The position numbers and the translations under genes are program-made. Below are positions 52,034 to 61,233 of a stretch of DNA of 64,000 nt, in pieces. How positions within the stretch are numbered: the stretch's first letter is position 1; each line of letters opens with the position of its first letter. Origin of the DNA: Cryptobacterium curtum DSM 15641. Its GTDB lineage: Bacteria > Actinomycetota > Coriobacteriia > Coriobacteriales > Eggerthellaceae. Under the pieces are notes generated by a model that was not told the origin of the DNA, did not search any database, and saw only the letters and a program-made list of their open reading frames with translations. The stretch is taken from assembly GCF_000023845.1 (NCBI RefSeq), contig NC_013170.1:744001-808000 (forward strand), in the 5' to 3' direction.

Positions 52034-53173
52034 GTGAGTGAGAGGCACATACATACCGTTGCGATAGTAGGTCTGGGCCTCATAGGTTCCTCATTGGCAG
52101 CAGCGCTTCGGAACCTTTCGAATACGGTACGTATTCTGGGTGTTGATGTTGATGAACAAACACGCACGGAAGCCCTGCGGCGGGGGTGGATTGATCAAGC
52201 CGCTACTGGCTGTGCCGATGAAGCGTTTGAGTCATTCGTGCGCTCGGTATGCGATTTGGTTGTGCTTGCTGTTCCCGCATCTGGTGCGCGCCCGTATCTC
52301 GAAGCGCTCGACCGTTGGGATTTTGAAGGCATCATAACTGATACCGCTTCGACCAAAGAGCGCATTTGCCGCGATGCTGACGAGGTGCTTCACCATTCCG
52401 AACGCTTTATTCCTGGTCATCCAATGGCTGGTTCTGAAGTAAATGGCATTGCCGGTGCCCGGGCCGATTTATTTGAGGGTGCTCATTGGATTCTCTGTCC
52501 GAACGAGCGAACGCCGGGCGAGTTCTATACGGCGCTGCATGACCTGCTGACGGGGCTTTCAGCGCGTGTTATTTCACTTCCGCGTGAAGAACATGATCGT
52601 TCGATTGCCTTAGTGAGTCATGTGCCGCATATGGTGGCTTCGTCGCTGGTGCAGTTGGTGGCTGGTCATGCCGACAATCAACAGGCCTTATTTCGTCTTG
52701 CAGCAGGTGGGTTTAAGGATTCAACACGTATTGCTGCTGGCTCGCCTGACCTGTGGTGTGGTATCGCCTTTGATAATCGCGACGAAATTGCCCTGGGCCT
52801 CGATGAAATCCGTTCCATCATTGGACAGTTCCAGGAAGCGCTTATGGCGGGCGATAAAAAGCGCATGCTCGATCTACTTGATGCGGCCGCTCAAGCACGG
52901 CGTGCAATACCGCAGAAATGGCTGCCTTCAACAGACGATTTAATCGAAGTGCGTATTCCGTTAACAAACCGTACCGGAGCAGTTGCTGAGGTAACAACTA
53001 TTGCTGGTAAAGCAGGTTGTAACATCGATTCTATCGAGATTGACCACCTTACCGCCCATAGCGCGGTGCTTAACATGGTGCTAACCGACGAAGGGGATTT
53101 CGGCCGTCTGTCAACGCTTTTGCTTGAAGCAGGATTTACGGTGTCGCTGAGTCCCTTAAGCGCAAAGGAGTGA
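52034..53173 (+). CDS. tyrA: Prephenate dehydrogenase with C-terminal ACT domain
   Basis: 379 residues. The NAD-binding start VAIVGLGLIGSSLAAALR, DTASTKERIC, FIPGHPMAGSEVNGI (catalytic His) and VSHVPHMVAS match TyrA. It oxidatively decarboxylates prephenate toward tyrosine. Residues about 308-379 form an ACT domain (VRIPLTNRTGAVAEVTTIAG), which should bind tyrosine or another amino acid for feedback control. The start is GTG 52034, set by AAGGAGC; the ATG at 52004 would place the start inside the repeat array. It heads the tyrA-aroA-cmk group. Confidence 0.94.
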   Translation: MSERHIHTVAIVGLGLIGSSLAAALRNLSNTVRILGVDVDEQTRTEALRRGWIDQAATGCADEAFESFVRSVCDLVVLAVPASGARPYLEALDRWDFEGIITDTASTKERICRDADEVLHHSERFIPGHPMAGSEVNGIAGARADLFEGAHWILCPNERTPGEFYTALHDLLTGLSARVISLPREEHDRSIALVSHVPHMVASSLVQLVAGHADNQQALFRLAAGGFKDSTRIAAGSPDLWCGIAFDNRDEIALGLDEIRSIIGQFQEALMAGDKKRMLDLLDAAAQARRAIPQKWLPSTDDLIEVRIPLTNRTGAVAEVTTIAGKAGCNIDSIEIDHLTAHSAVLNMVLTDEGDFGRLSTLLLEAGFTVSLSPLSAKE

Positions 53174-53179
53174 TCGGCA

Positions 53180-54511
53180 ATGAACGCTATAGCGCCAGAT
53201 GAACTGGTAATAGAGCCCCTGGCAGGCCCTCTGCTGGGTACAACGTCTGTTCCGGGCGATAAGTCTATATCGCATCGCAGTGTTCTCTTTTCCGCAATGG
53301 CTGAAGGTACTTCGCAGGTTTCGGGTGTGCTCGATTCGGGCGACGTGCGTTCATCCATAGCAGCCGTGCAACAGCTTGGTGCGCAGGTAGCCCTAGAAAA
53401 GCAGGTTGATGGCAGTCTGGCGGGTGGCATTACGGGATGGGGAAGTGCTGGCCCCACTCAGCCTACCCGCGCGCTTGATTGTGGCAATTCAGGCACCACA
53501 GCGCGTTTACTGATGGGTGTGCTGGCCCCCTGGGATATTGCGGTGACTCTCGACGGAGACGATTCTCTGCGCCGGCGGCCCATGCGACGTATCTATGCCC
53601 CCTTGATGAAAATGGGGGTAACGTTTACACCTGCTGGTAGTGAAGGCTTACCCGTTACCGAAAAGGGTTCACGCCATCTGAAAGCGCTCTCGTATGATTC
53701 ACCCATGGCATCAGCCCAACTGAAAACCGCTCTATTGCTTGCGGGCCTGGGTGCCGAAGGCGAAACACGTGTCTGCGAGCCAGCGGCGTCGCGCAATCAT
53801 ACCGAATTGATGCTGCCACAATTTGGCGTGCAGACCACTGCCGGTGAGCGAACCGCTTCAGTTATCGGTCCGTGTCAATTAACGGCGAGTGAGGTTCACG
53901 TTCCAGGCGATCCGTCTTCAGCTGCCTTCATTGTGTGCGCGGCCGTGCTCGCCCGTGATAGTGCTGTACAAATTGAAGGTGTCAGCCTTAATCCAGCGCG
54001 TATTGGCTTTACCCGCACGCTTGAACGTATGGGTGCCGATGTTTCAATTACGCGCACCGGTATGTCAGGCAAAGAGCCCTACGGCATTATTGAAGCGCGT
54101 TGGACTGAAGATCTGCGTGGCTGTGAAATTCCGGCCGATAAAATTGCTTCGTTGGTTGATGAGATTCCTGTTTTAGCCCTGGTGGCAGCTCATGCTCATG
54201 GGATAACCGTATTTCGCCAGGTAAGTGAGCTTAAGGTGAAAGAATCAAATCGCTTGGCAGCCGTTATCGAAGGGCTTGGGCGCTTGGGTGTTGATGCCTG
54301 GAATGAAGGTGACGATCTTTATATTGAAGGTCAGCCAAGCCTGCAGTATCCATGCGATCTTGTCTTTGATTCTCATCATGACCATCGTTTGGCGATGACC
54401 TGGGCATTAGTGGGTCTGACGGGGCCGAACCCTGTTACGGTTACCGGGTTTGATTCGGTGAAGATTAGCTATCCAGGTTTTCTTGCGAGTATGGAAGGAC
54501 TCGTTCGATGA
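53180..54511 (+). CDS. aroA: 3-phosphoshikimate 1-carboxyvinyltransferase (EPSP synthase)
   Basis: 443 residues. Joins PEP and shikimate-3-phosphate in the shikimate pathway. VPGDKSISHRSVLFSAMAEG holds the substrate Lys and Arg; DCGNSGTTARLLMGVLA, LKTALLLAGLGAEG and HDHRLAMTWAL follow in order. The loop after NSGTTARLL lacks the GTAMRPL form seen in class I enzymes (it reads RRRPMRRIYAPLMKMG). AAGGAG at 53165-53170 supports ATG 53180. It overlaps cmk by 4 nt. Confidence 0.96.
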   Translation: MNAIAPDELVIEPLAGPLLGTTSVPGDKSISHRSVLFSAMAEGTSQVSGVLDSGDVRSSIAAVQQLGAQVALEKQVDGSLAGGITGWGSAGPTQPTRALDCGNSGTTARLLMGVLAPWDIAVTLDGDDSLRRRPMRRIYAPLMKMGVTFTPAGSEGLPVTEKGSRHLKALSYDSPMASAQLKTALLLAGLGAEGETRVCEPAASRNHTELMLPQFGVQTTAGERTASVIGPCQLTASEVHVPGDPSSAAFIVCAAVLARDSAVQIEGVSLNPARIGFTRTLERMGADVSITRTGMSGKEPYGIIEARWTEDLRGCEIPADKIASLVDEIPVLALVAAHAHGITVFRQVSELKVKESNRLAAVIEGLGRLGVDAWNEGDDLYIEGQPSLQYPCDLVFDSHHDHRLAMTWALVGLTGPNPVTVTGFDSVKISYPGFLASMEGLVR

Positions 54512-55179
54512 TCGTTGCCATTGATGGGCCTTCAGGTGCCGGCAAATCGACAGTAGCCAAGGCCGTTGCGCGCAAACTCGGATTTGCCTGTCTTGATACC
54601 GGGGCGATGTATCGCGCTGTGGCGTGGCGGGCCCTTCATGAGGGCATTGACCTTTCTAATGGCGAAGCTGTTGGAAACGTTGCTCGTGATCGGCCCATAT
54701 CATTTGAACACGACAGCGATGTATCACGACCTGCGCGGGTGCTTATCGGTGGGGTGGATGTAACCCGTGTGATTCGTACTGCTGAAATCGATCAACTAGT
54801 TTCAGTGGTGTCCGCTCATCCATCGGTTCGCGCAGCGCTGCTCGATCAGCAGCGGCGCATTGGGCAGGCGGGCGATTATGTGGTCGAAGGGCGCGACATC
54901 GGCACCGTGGTATTTCCAGATGCAGCGGTAAAGGTATTCCTATCGGCAAGTGATGAAGCGCGTGCTCGACGTCGTCTGCGGCAGAATCTTCGGCGCAAGG
55001 TGGGTTCAACTGATCTTGAAGAGGTTCTGGCGAATATTCGCCAGCGTGACGAACGGGATTCGTCGCGTGCTGCTGCGCCGCTACGCGCTGCCGACGATGC
55101 GGTACGCATCGATTCAAGTTCACTGTCCATTGATGAGGTCACAGATCGCATCTGTGCCTTGGTTAACCAGGTGAAATAA
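54508..55179 (+). CDS. cmk: Cytidylate kinase
   Basis: 223 residues. Phosphorylates CMP/dCMP. P-loop IDGPSGAGKSTVAKAVARKL, DTGAMYRAVAWRAL, VVEGRDIGTVVFPDA and a basic lid region RARRRLRQNLRRK are all present. Starts inside the aroA stop (ATGA). The aroA-cmk-plsC order is widely conserved in monoderm bacteria. Confidence 0.96.
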   Translation: MIVAIDGPSGAGKSTVAKAVARKLGFACLDTGAMYRAVAWRALHEGIDLSNGEAVGNVARDRPISFEHDSDVSRPARVLIGGVDVTRVIRTAEIDQLVSVVSAHPSVRAALLDQQRRIGQAGDYVVEGRDIGTVVFPDAAVKVFLSASDEARARRRLRQNLRRKVGSTDLEEVLANIRQRDERDSSRAAAPLRAADDAVRIDSSSLSIDEVTDRICALVNQVK

Positions 55180-55182
55180 TTC

Positions 55183-55968
55183 ATGCCACACGTATATTCA
55201 CCCGAAGAGCTCTTTGATATGCCCTTTATGGGCACCTCCACCAAAAAACGCGCACCGCATTGGCTGGGCAATATTCTTTGGGTTATCGTTGTATTTCTCT
55301 GCAAAATTTTTACACGGTATCGTGTGCATGGTATTGAGCACCTGCGCGCGTTTCGGGGACGTTCAGGGGCGGTAGTAGCCTGCACACATGCGTCGTTTTT
55401 GGACATCGCTTACATGTATTGCCCGCCGCGGCCTGGTCAATGGCTTCGCCTGATGGCGCGCGATACTCTTTTTGAAAATCCAATTACGGCGTTTATCTTT
55501 GCGCGATGCGGGGGGTTTCCGGTTACTCGTGATTCAGCTGACCGTGCATCGATAAAACGTGCCGTGCGCATGTTGAAAGAGGGGGAGCTCGTCGGTATTT
55601 TTCCTGAGGGTACTCGGCGAGGGAAAACGAGCATCACCCCCGAAGTGCATGGTGGTGCAGCGCTTATTGCACGCATGGCGAAGGTGCCGATTATTCCGGC
55701 GGCTGTTTCAAATGTTGAACGTGTCAAGCAGAAAGGTCATCTGCCACGCCCCGTGCGGGTGGATGTACATTATGGCAAACCCATTGATGTTTCTTCGTTT
55801 GATTTCTTGCCAAAAGAAGAACGCCTTGACGGTTGTATGTGGTATGTAATGCGCGAATGCTTTGCTTTGCGCGATGGTATTAATCCCGAACAGGTTGATA
55901 TGCGGGTACTCTTTCCCGATGCAAAGGACTACACCGAAGCGTTTCGCGCGGAGCAACGGGAAGGATAG
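55183..55968 (+). CDS. plsC: 1-acyl-sn-glycerol-3-phosphate acyltransferase
   Basis: 261 residues. The acyltransferase HX4D motif is ACTHASFLDIAY and the glycerophosphate-binding motif GIFPEGTRRGKTSI. A membrane-embedded N-terminal segment (about 25-42) anchors it. It makes phosphatidic acid from lysophosphatidic acid. PlsY, the previous pathway enzyme, is encoded 3.6 kb downstream. Begins 3 nt after cmk; the ispH start follows 4 nt after its stop. Confidence 0.93.
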   Translation: MPHVYSPEELFDMPFMGTSTKKRAPHWLGNILWVIVVFLCKIFTRYRVHGIEHLRAFRGRSGAVVACTHASFLDIAYMYCPPRPGQWLRLMARDTLFENPITAFIFARCGGFPVTRDSADRASIKRAVRMLKEGELVGIFPEGTRRGKTSITPEVHGGAALIARMAKVPIIPAAVSNVERVKQKGHLPRPVRVDVHYGKPIDVSSFDFLPKEERLDGCMWYVMRECFALRDGINPEQVDMRVLFPDAKDYTEAFRAEQREG

Positions 55969-55972
55969 TGTC

Positions 55973-56827
55973 ATGGAGATTATTATCGCTTCGCGCGCGG
56001 GTGCTTGTTACGGCGTGCAGCGTGCGTTGAATCTTGCGCAAAAGGCAGCCCAGTCGGGTGGCGACGTTCAGACGCTCGGCTCGCTTATTCATAACCCACA
56101 GGTAGTTGCTGAACTTGCTGCTTCGGGAGTTGAAGCCGTATCAAAGCCTGAAGAACTTACCGCTTCACGTGCTATTATTCGCAGCCACGGAGTTACCCCA
56201 CAAGTGCGTGAGGGGATAGAGCAGGCTGGTGCCGATATTATTGATGCCACCTGTCCGCATGTACTGCGTGCGCAACAGGCAGCTCGTGATCTTGCGCTTG
56301 AAGGGCGCCTAGTTATTGTGGTGGGCGAAGAAAGTCACCCTGAAGTTGAGGGACTCCGCGCCTGGGCCGAGCAGGCTGGAGGACAGGTTGTTGTCGCTGC
56401 CACACCAGACGATGTGCCCTCTCAGATTGATGGATCGGTCGGTATTGTCGTGCAGACAACTCAGCGACGCGAAAAACTTGATGCCATTATTGATGTACTT
56501 AAATCACGCGGAATTGAAGCGGAGATACGTGACACCATCTGCAGTGCCACGTCAACGCGACAAGAAGCCGCGGCAGAGCTTGCAAGCCAAGTCGATGTTA
56601 TGGTGGTAATAGGCGGGCATAATTCTTCAAACACTACTCGTCTCTTTGAAATCTGTCGGGCACGCAGTCCTCAGGCTTTTCACATTGAATCGCCCGACGA
56701 ATTGCAGGCCATTGATTTCAAGGGAGCGCAACGCGTTGGGGTAACAGCTGGTGCTTCGACACCTGAAGACCAGATCGAAAGCGTTATCGAACGTCTGCGT
56801 TCTTTTGCTGAAAGCCAAGAGGAATAA
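55973..56827 (+). CDS. ispH: 4-hydroxy-3-methylbut-2-enyl diphosphate reductase
   Basis: 284 residues. Last step of the MEP isoprenoid pathway. The three [4Fe-4S] ligands are Cys12 (GACYGVQRAL), Cys94 (DATCPHV) and Cys190 (DTICSATSTRQEA). Substrate histidines sit in LIHNPQVV, RSHGVTP and EESHPEVEG. TAGASTPEDQIE is the C-terminal signature. GGGAAGGAT sets ATG 55973; the longer frame from 55862 overlaps plsC and is rejected. Confidence 0.96.
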   Translation: MEIIIASRAGACYGVQRALNLAQKAAQSGGDVQTLGSLIHNPQVVAELAASGVEAVSKPEELTASRAIIRSHGVTPQVREGIEQAGADIIDATCPHVLRAQQAARDLALEGRLVIVVGEESHPEVEGLRAWAEQAGGQVVVAATPDDVPSQIDGSVGIVVQTTQRREKLDAIIDVLKSRGIEAEIRDTICSATSTRQEAAAELASQVDVMVVIGGHNSSNTTRLFEICRARSPQAFHIESPDELQAIDFKGAQRVGVTAGASTPEDQIESVIERLRSFAESQEE

Positions 56828-56830
56828 ACC

Positions 56831-58198
56831 GTGTCGTGCTACGCGGGTATTATCGCTTCGGTTGAGGTTGACAGTCCTGCCTGGGAAGTGGGGCTTGAGC
56901 GTGGGTGCCAGATAACTGCCGCCGATGGACACCCCCTGCGCGATGTTATCGACTGGCGTTGGTGGGCATGCGATGAAGCAGTAACCGTTTCATATATCGA
57001 TAACGACGGTGAAGCGGGCGAGGTTGAACTGGTGCGCTCGCCTGGTGAAGACTGGGGTATTGAGTTCTCGAAAGCAATTTTCGACGAGGTTATCCAATGT
57101 CGTAATGCCTGCATGTTTTGCTTTATGCGGCAGCTTCCTGACGATGTACGCTCTTCGTTGACACTGCGTGATGACGACTTTCGTCTGAGTTTTCTACAGG
57201 GAACCTTCGTTACGTTTACCAATCTGACGCCCGCTGATGAGGCGCGCATTATTGAGCAGCACATTTCACCGTTGCGGTATTCGCTGCATGCGGTTACCCC
57301 TGAGGTGCGTCGGCGTATGATCGGGCCGCGGGCATCGGTTGGAATAGAAGCAGCCGAGCGCCTTTTGCAGGCGGGTATCGAACTACATGCGCAGATTGTG
57401 CTTATGCCGGGTGTTAATGATGGCGCCGAACTTGCCCAGACACTTTCCTGGGCGTGGAAGCATGAAGGCATTCGTTCGGTGGGTATCGTGCCATTAGGTT
57501 ATACAAAGCATCAGCGCGCATTTGAAAAGAGCTTTGGTGAACAGGCGCGTGCACGGGCGGTGATTGATGCGATAGAAGGATATCAACAGCGCGCGCTTGT
57601 TGATCGCGGCACTGCTTGGGTGTATGCCAGCGATGAGTTTTATCGGAATGCTTTTCCCGATGATTTACTCGACCATTTGCCACCTGCTTCGTTTTACGGG
57701 GATTTTGACCTGTTTGAAGACGGTATTGGTATCGTGCGGGCCTTCGTGGATGACTGGCAGGGTACCGAAGCGGTCGCCCGCAAGGCTGCGCGTGCATTAA
57801 AGGATGCGCAGGTGCATGCATTGCTTATTTGTGGCTGCGCTCAACGAGAATTTCTCGACCCGCTTTTGCGAAACAGTCCACTGCAGGGCCTGCTCGAGCC
57901 ACTGTATGTGCGCAATGATTATTTTGGGGGCAACGTCGATGTGACGGGACTTTTGTGTGGCTGTGATGTGGGACCGTCTCTTGCCAAGGCACAGGAAGAA
58001 GCACGCACGCGCGGTGATACGCAAGAACGTATTGCTCTTTTGCCAAAAGTAACACTCAATGCTGATGGCGTTATGCTCGACGACACCACGCCTTCTGATG
58101 TCGCACGCACAGCTGGCATGCCAGTGCATGTGGTATCCTGCCAAGCGTCGGAATTCCTTCCTGAACTTATCGCGCTTATTTCTCGCGCGCATTCATAG
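56831..58198 (+). CDS. DUF512-family radical-SAM-like protein with PDZ domain
   Basis: 455 residues. An N-terminal PDZ-like domain (about 1-70: ASVEVDSPAWEVGLERGCQI) leads into an iron-sulfur motif VIQCRNACMFCFMRQLP with Cys90, Cys94 and Cys97 in the CxxxCxxC spacing of radical SAM enzymes. A C-terminal DUF512 domain follows (EGYQQRALVDRGTAWVYASD onward; NDYFGGNVDVTGLL near the end). The family is conserved next to der in many Firmicutes and actinobacteria, but the reaction is unknown. Start is GTG 56831 after AAGAGGAATAA. Context suggests a role tied to ribosome assembly or membrane lipid genes, without proof. Confidence 0.88.
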   Translation: MSCYAGIIASVEVDSPAWEVGLERGCQITAADGHPLRDVIDWRWWACDEAVTVSYIDNDGEAGEVELVRSPGEDWGIEFSKAIFDEVIQCRNACMFCFMRQLPDDVRSSLTLRDDDFRLSFLQGTFVTFTNLTPADEARIIEQHISPLRYSLHAVTPEVRRRMIGPRASVGIEAAERLLQAGIELHAQIVLMPGVNDGAELAQTLSWAWKHEGIRSVGIVPLGYTKHQRAFEKSFGEQARARAVIDAIEGYQQRALVDRGTAWVYASDEFYRNAFPDDLLDHLPPASFYGDFDLFEDGIGIVRAFVDDWQGTEAVARKAARALKDAQVHALLICGCAQREFLDPLLRNSPLQGLLEPLYVRNDYFGGNVDVTGLLCGCDVGPSLAKAQEEARTRGDTQERIALLPKVTLNADGVMLDDTTPSDVARTAGMPVHVVSCQASEFLPELIALISRAHS

Positions 58199-58238
58199 CA
58201 CCCCGCTTTTGCTGGCGGTGAAGAAAGGTTGATATCGT

Positions 58239-59573
58239 ATGGCAAAGCATCTTGTCGCCGTCGTGGGGCGGCCAAACGTGGGAAAGTCAACGTTCGTCAA
58301 CCGCATTGTCCACAGTGACGAAGCTATTGTGCATGCTATGCGCGGCGTGACGCGTGACCGTTCATATCACGATGCCGACTGGAACGGACACCATTTCACG
58401 CTTATTGATACCGGTGGTATTGAAATGGGCGATGAAGATGCATTTCAGACGTCTATCCGTAACCAGGCATTTACTGCTGCGCGCGAGTGTGATGTTATCC
58501 TGCTGCTGGTTGATGGGAGAACAGGCATTACAGCCGACGATGAAGAAGTCGCCCGCATTCTCCGTCGTGAAAAAGCCCCCGTTTTGGTGGTGGTGAACAA
58601 GCTCGACAACCTCGATACGGCCGATGCAATGTATGAATTTTATCGGCTGGGTCTTGGCGATCCGTGGCCGATATCGGCAATTCATGGCACGGGTACCGGT
58701 GATTTGCTTGATGCCGTTGTTGCTGAACTTGATAAGGTAACGCCTAATGAAACATGTGAAAACGACGATGATGACGAGATTATTAACGTTGCTATTATTG
58801 GCCGACCAAATGCTGGTAAATCATCTCTCACCAACATGCTTTCACGTAACGACCGCTCTATCGTGAGCGATGTAGCAGGCACAACCCGTGATGCAATTGA
58901 TACGCTTGTTGCACATGAAGGACGCGCCTACCGTTTGGTTGATACTGCCGGCTTACGGCGCAAAAGTAAGATTGATGAAGATGTTGAATACTATGGCTTC
59001 GTGCGCTCGATGCGCGCCATTGATCGGGCAGATGTGGTACTGCTAATGGTCGATGGCACGCTTGGCTTAACCGACCAAGATCAACGCATTGCTGGTTTTG
59101 CGCATGAACGCGGCTGTGCGATGGTCATCGTGCTTAATAAGTGGGATATCGTTGAGGGAGCAGATCGCAAAGAAGCTGTGCGTGATCAGATAACAGAAAG
59201 TCTGCGGTTTGTAGGCTTTGCGCCAGTTGTTGCTGTTTCAGCACTCACAGGCAAGAACACACATCGTATCTGGGAAGCTATCGATACTGCATGGGACGGG
59301 TATCATCGCGAGATACCCACGAGCCAGCTGAATAATTGGCTGACTGACATTCGCGAGTTTGGGCATACCGTGAGTTCGGGCAAGAAATTATTGAAGGTTA
59401 AATACGCGACACAGACAGGAATCTGCCCGCCGCAATTCACCTTTTTTGCGAATCATCCCGAAATGGTTACCGATAATTATCGACGCTATCTTGAAAACCG
59501 TATGCGCCGTACGTTTGATCTTACCGGCACACCCATCCGTATCAAGTTTAAGCGGAAGGACGATTCTCGGTGA
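58239..59573 (+). CDS. der: Ribosome biogenesis GTPase Der (EngA)
   Basis: 444 residues with two consecutive GTPase domains and a C-terminal KH-like domain. First P-loop VVGRPNVGKSTFVNRI, second IIGRPNAGKSSLTNML; NKLD and NKWD give guanine specificity, and DTGGIE and DTAGLRRKSK are the G3 motifs. It acts in assembly of the 50S subunit. A stretch ENDDDDEIIN links the two domains. A 40-nt gap and AGAAAGG precede ATG 58239. Confidence 0.97.
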   Translation: MAKHLVAVVGRPNVGKSTFVNRIVHSDEAIVHAMRGVTRDRSYHDADWNGHHFTLIDTGGIEMGDEDAFQTSIRNQAFTAARECDVILLLVDGRTGITADDEEVARILRREKAPVLVVVNKLDNLDTADAMYEFYRLGLGDPWPISAIHGTGTGDLLDAVVAELDKVTPNETCENDDDDEIINVAIIGRPNAGKSSLTNMLSRNDRSIVSDVAGTTRDAIDTLVAHEGRAYRLVDTAGLRRKSKIDEDVEYYGFVRSMRAIDRADVVLLMVDGTLGLTDQDQRIAGFAHERGCAMVIVLNKWDIVEGADRKEAVRDQITESLRFVGFAPVVAVSALTGKNTHRIWEAIDTAWDGYHREIPTSQLNNWLTDIREFGHTVSSGKKLLKVKYATQTGICPPQFTFFANHPEMVTDNYRRYLENRMRRTFDLTGTPIRIKFKRKDDSR

Positions 59574-60229
59574 TAAGTCCCGTTGTTTTCATTGGTGTTC
59601 TTGCTATCTGTTTCCTCTTAGGCTCGCTTCCGAGCGGCGTCATTATTGGTCGTGTCTTCTTTCATACGGATATCCGTGAAACTGGATCGGGCAATATTGG
59701 CACCACCAATGCCATTCGCGCCCTGGGCAAGAAGGGTGGATACGCCGTATTTCTGCTTGATTTTGGCAAGGGTCTGATTGCTGGTTTGGTTACCCTGGGT
59801 ATCGCGCACGGCTTGAGCAGTCCGACAGGTGTGTTTACGTTGGAAGAAGCTCGTGCGGCAGCGCTGCTTGGGGCAGCCTGTGGACATATTTTTTCACCGT
59901 GGTTAGGGTTTCATGGGGGTAAAGGTATTGCCGTTTCCGTTGGCTGTCTATTTGTGACCTTCGGTGTTGTTGGTGCCCTTATCGAACTGGCCTCGTTTAC
60001 CGTGGTAGCACTGATAACGAAGCGCATTTCTGCTGGTTCGCTGACCGCTGCGGTGCTCTGTGTACCGCTTTCTGTGTTCTATTTCCACGATGACCTGTTA
60101 GCGTGTGTCATGAGTGCGCTCGTCGGCATACTTGTTATTTGGGCTCATCGAGATAACATTGCTCGTTTGCGGGCTGGCACTGAAAGTACGGTGGGTAAAA
60201 ACATAAACGGAAAGGGCGGTAACGCATGA
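59570..60229 (+). CDS. plsY: Acyl-phosphate:glycerol-3-phosphate acyltransferase
   Basis: A 219-residue membrane enzyme that makes lysophosphatidic acid. The three cytosolic motifs are GSLPSGVIIGRVF, GSGNIGTTNAIRALGKKGG, and HGGKGIAVSVG. Start is GTG 59570 overlapping the der stop by 4 nt, preceded by GGAAGGA. Its substrate glycerol-3-phosphate is supplied by the next gene, gpsA, which overlaps it by 4 nt; plsC lies just upstream. Confidence 0.95.
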   Translation: MISPVVFIGVLAICFLLGSLPSGVIIGRVFFHTDIRETGSGNIGTTNAIRALGKKGGYAVFLLDFGKGLIAGLVTLGIAHGLSSPTGVFTLEEARAAALLGAACGHIFSPWLGFHGGKGIAVSVGCLFVTFGVVGALIELASFTVVALITKRISAGSLTAAVLCVPLSVFYFHDDLLACVMSALVGILVIWAHRDNIARLRAGTESTVGKNINGKGGNA

Positions 60230-61233
60230 AGATTGGAGTTATCGGAGCTGGTTCATGGGGAACAGCCCTTTCGCAAATGCTTGCTACAAAAGGCTTGAAC
60301 GTAAACCTTTGGGCACGACGTCCTGAAGTTGTTGCGTCAATTAATGCCAACCATATAAATCAACGCTACTTCAGCGACGTGACGCTTTCATCAAATATCG
60401 TCGCAACAGTGGGCTACGAAGATTGTTTAATGAATGCCGAGGCAATAGCGGTGGTCACTCCGTCAAACTTACTGCGCGGGGTTGCACGTGCCTTGGCAGC
60501 TGCAGGAGCGGCAGACGATCTGCCGATTATTATTTGTAGCAAAGGTGTTGAAGCGGTTAGTGGTCTGTTACCAACACAGATCTTCGAAGAAGAAATGGGT
60601 AATGTCAGTCGACTTGCGGTACTTTCTGGCCCCAACCATGCTGAAGAAGTTATCGCCGGAATGCCTGCTGCAACGGTTATCGCCTCGCGCAATGCGGATA
60701 CCACTTCATTCCTACAATCAGTTTTTGCTACCGAGAATTTCCGTACCTATACCAGTACAGATGTTGTTGGTGTTGAGGTTTGTGCTGCCTGCAAAAACGT
60801 TATCGCTATCGCCGTTGGTCTTTCGTACGGTCTTGGGTATGGCGACAATACGGCATCGCTGCTCATTACCCGAGGATTAGCGGAAATGGGTCGTCTAGTC
60901 AGTGCACTGGGCGGCGACGCGCTCACCTGCATGGGCTTGGCGGGCACCGGTGACATGATCGCAACGTGCATGTCGCAGCATTCGCGCAACCGTCGTTTTG
61001 GCGAACGCCTGGCAGCTGGTGGATCACTTGATGACTTCTGTGAAGAAACTCATATGGTGGTGGAAGGGGCGCTTGCCTCGAAGACATTGCTTCCCCTTGC
61101 CAAGCGTGCTGGTGTCGAGTTGCCGATTGCTGAGGTGGTTCGTCAGGTTGTCTGGGAGGGTGCAGACGCATCAAAAGCTGCAATTGAGCTCGCGCGGCGT
61201 CCCTTACGGGAAGAGTTCTACGGTCTTTCTTGA
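60226..61233 (+). CDS. gpsA: Glycerol-3-phosphate dehydrogenase [NAD(P)+]
   Basis: 335 residues. Reduces dihydroxyacetone phosphate to glycerol-3-phosphate. NAD-binding GVIGAGSWGTALSQMLATKG, SGPNHAEEVIAGMPAATVIA, the catalytic Lys in CAACKNVIAIAVGLSYG, and RNRRFGERLAAG are present. ATGA overlap with plsY; the stop TGA shares one base with the next ATG (TGATG). Confidence 0.96.
   Translation: MKIGVIGAGSWGTALSQMLATKGLNVNLWARRPEVVASINANHINQRYFSDVTLSSNIVATVGYEDCLMNAEAIAVVTPSNLLRGVARALAAAGAADDLPIIICSKGVEAVSGLLPTQIFEEEMGNVSRLAVLSGPNHAEEVIAGMPAATVIASRNADTTSFLQSVFATENFRTYTSTDVVGVEVCAACKNVIAIAVGLSYGLGYGDNTASLLITRGLAEMGRLVSALGGDALTCMGLAGTGDMIATCMSQHSRNRRFGERLAAGGSLDDFCEETHMVVEGALASKTLLPLAKRAGVELPIAEVVRQVVWEGADASKAAIELARRPLREEFYGLS

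Noticed and set aside
56839-57471. 210-codon minus-strand frame opposite the DUF512 gene
   Set aside because: Antisense shadow with Ser/Arg-rich translation typical of a reversed coding frame.
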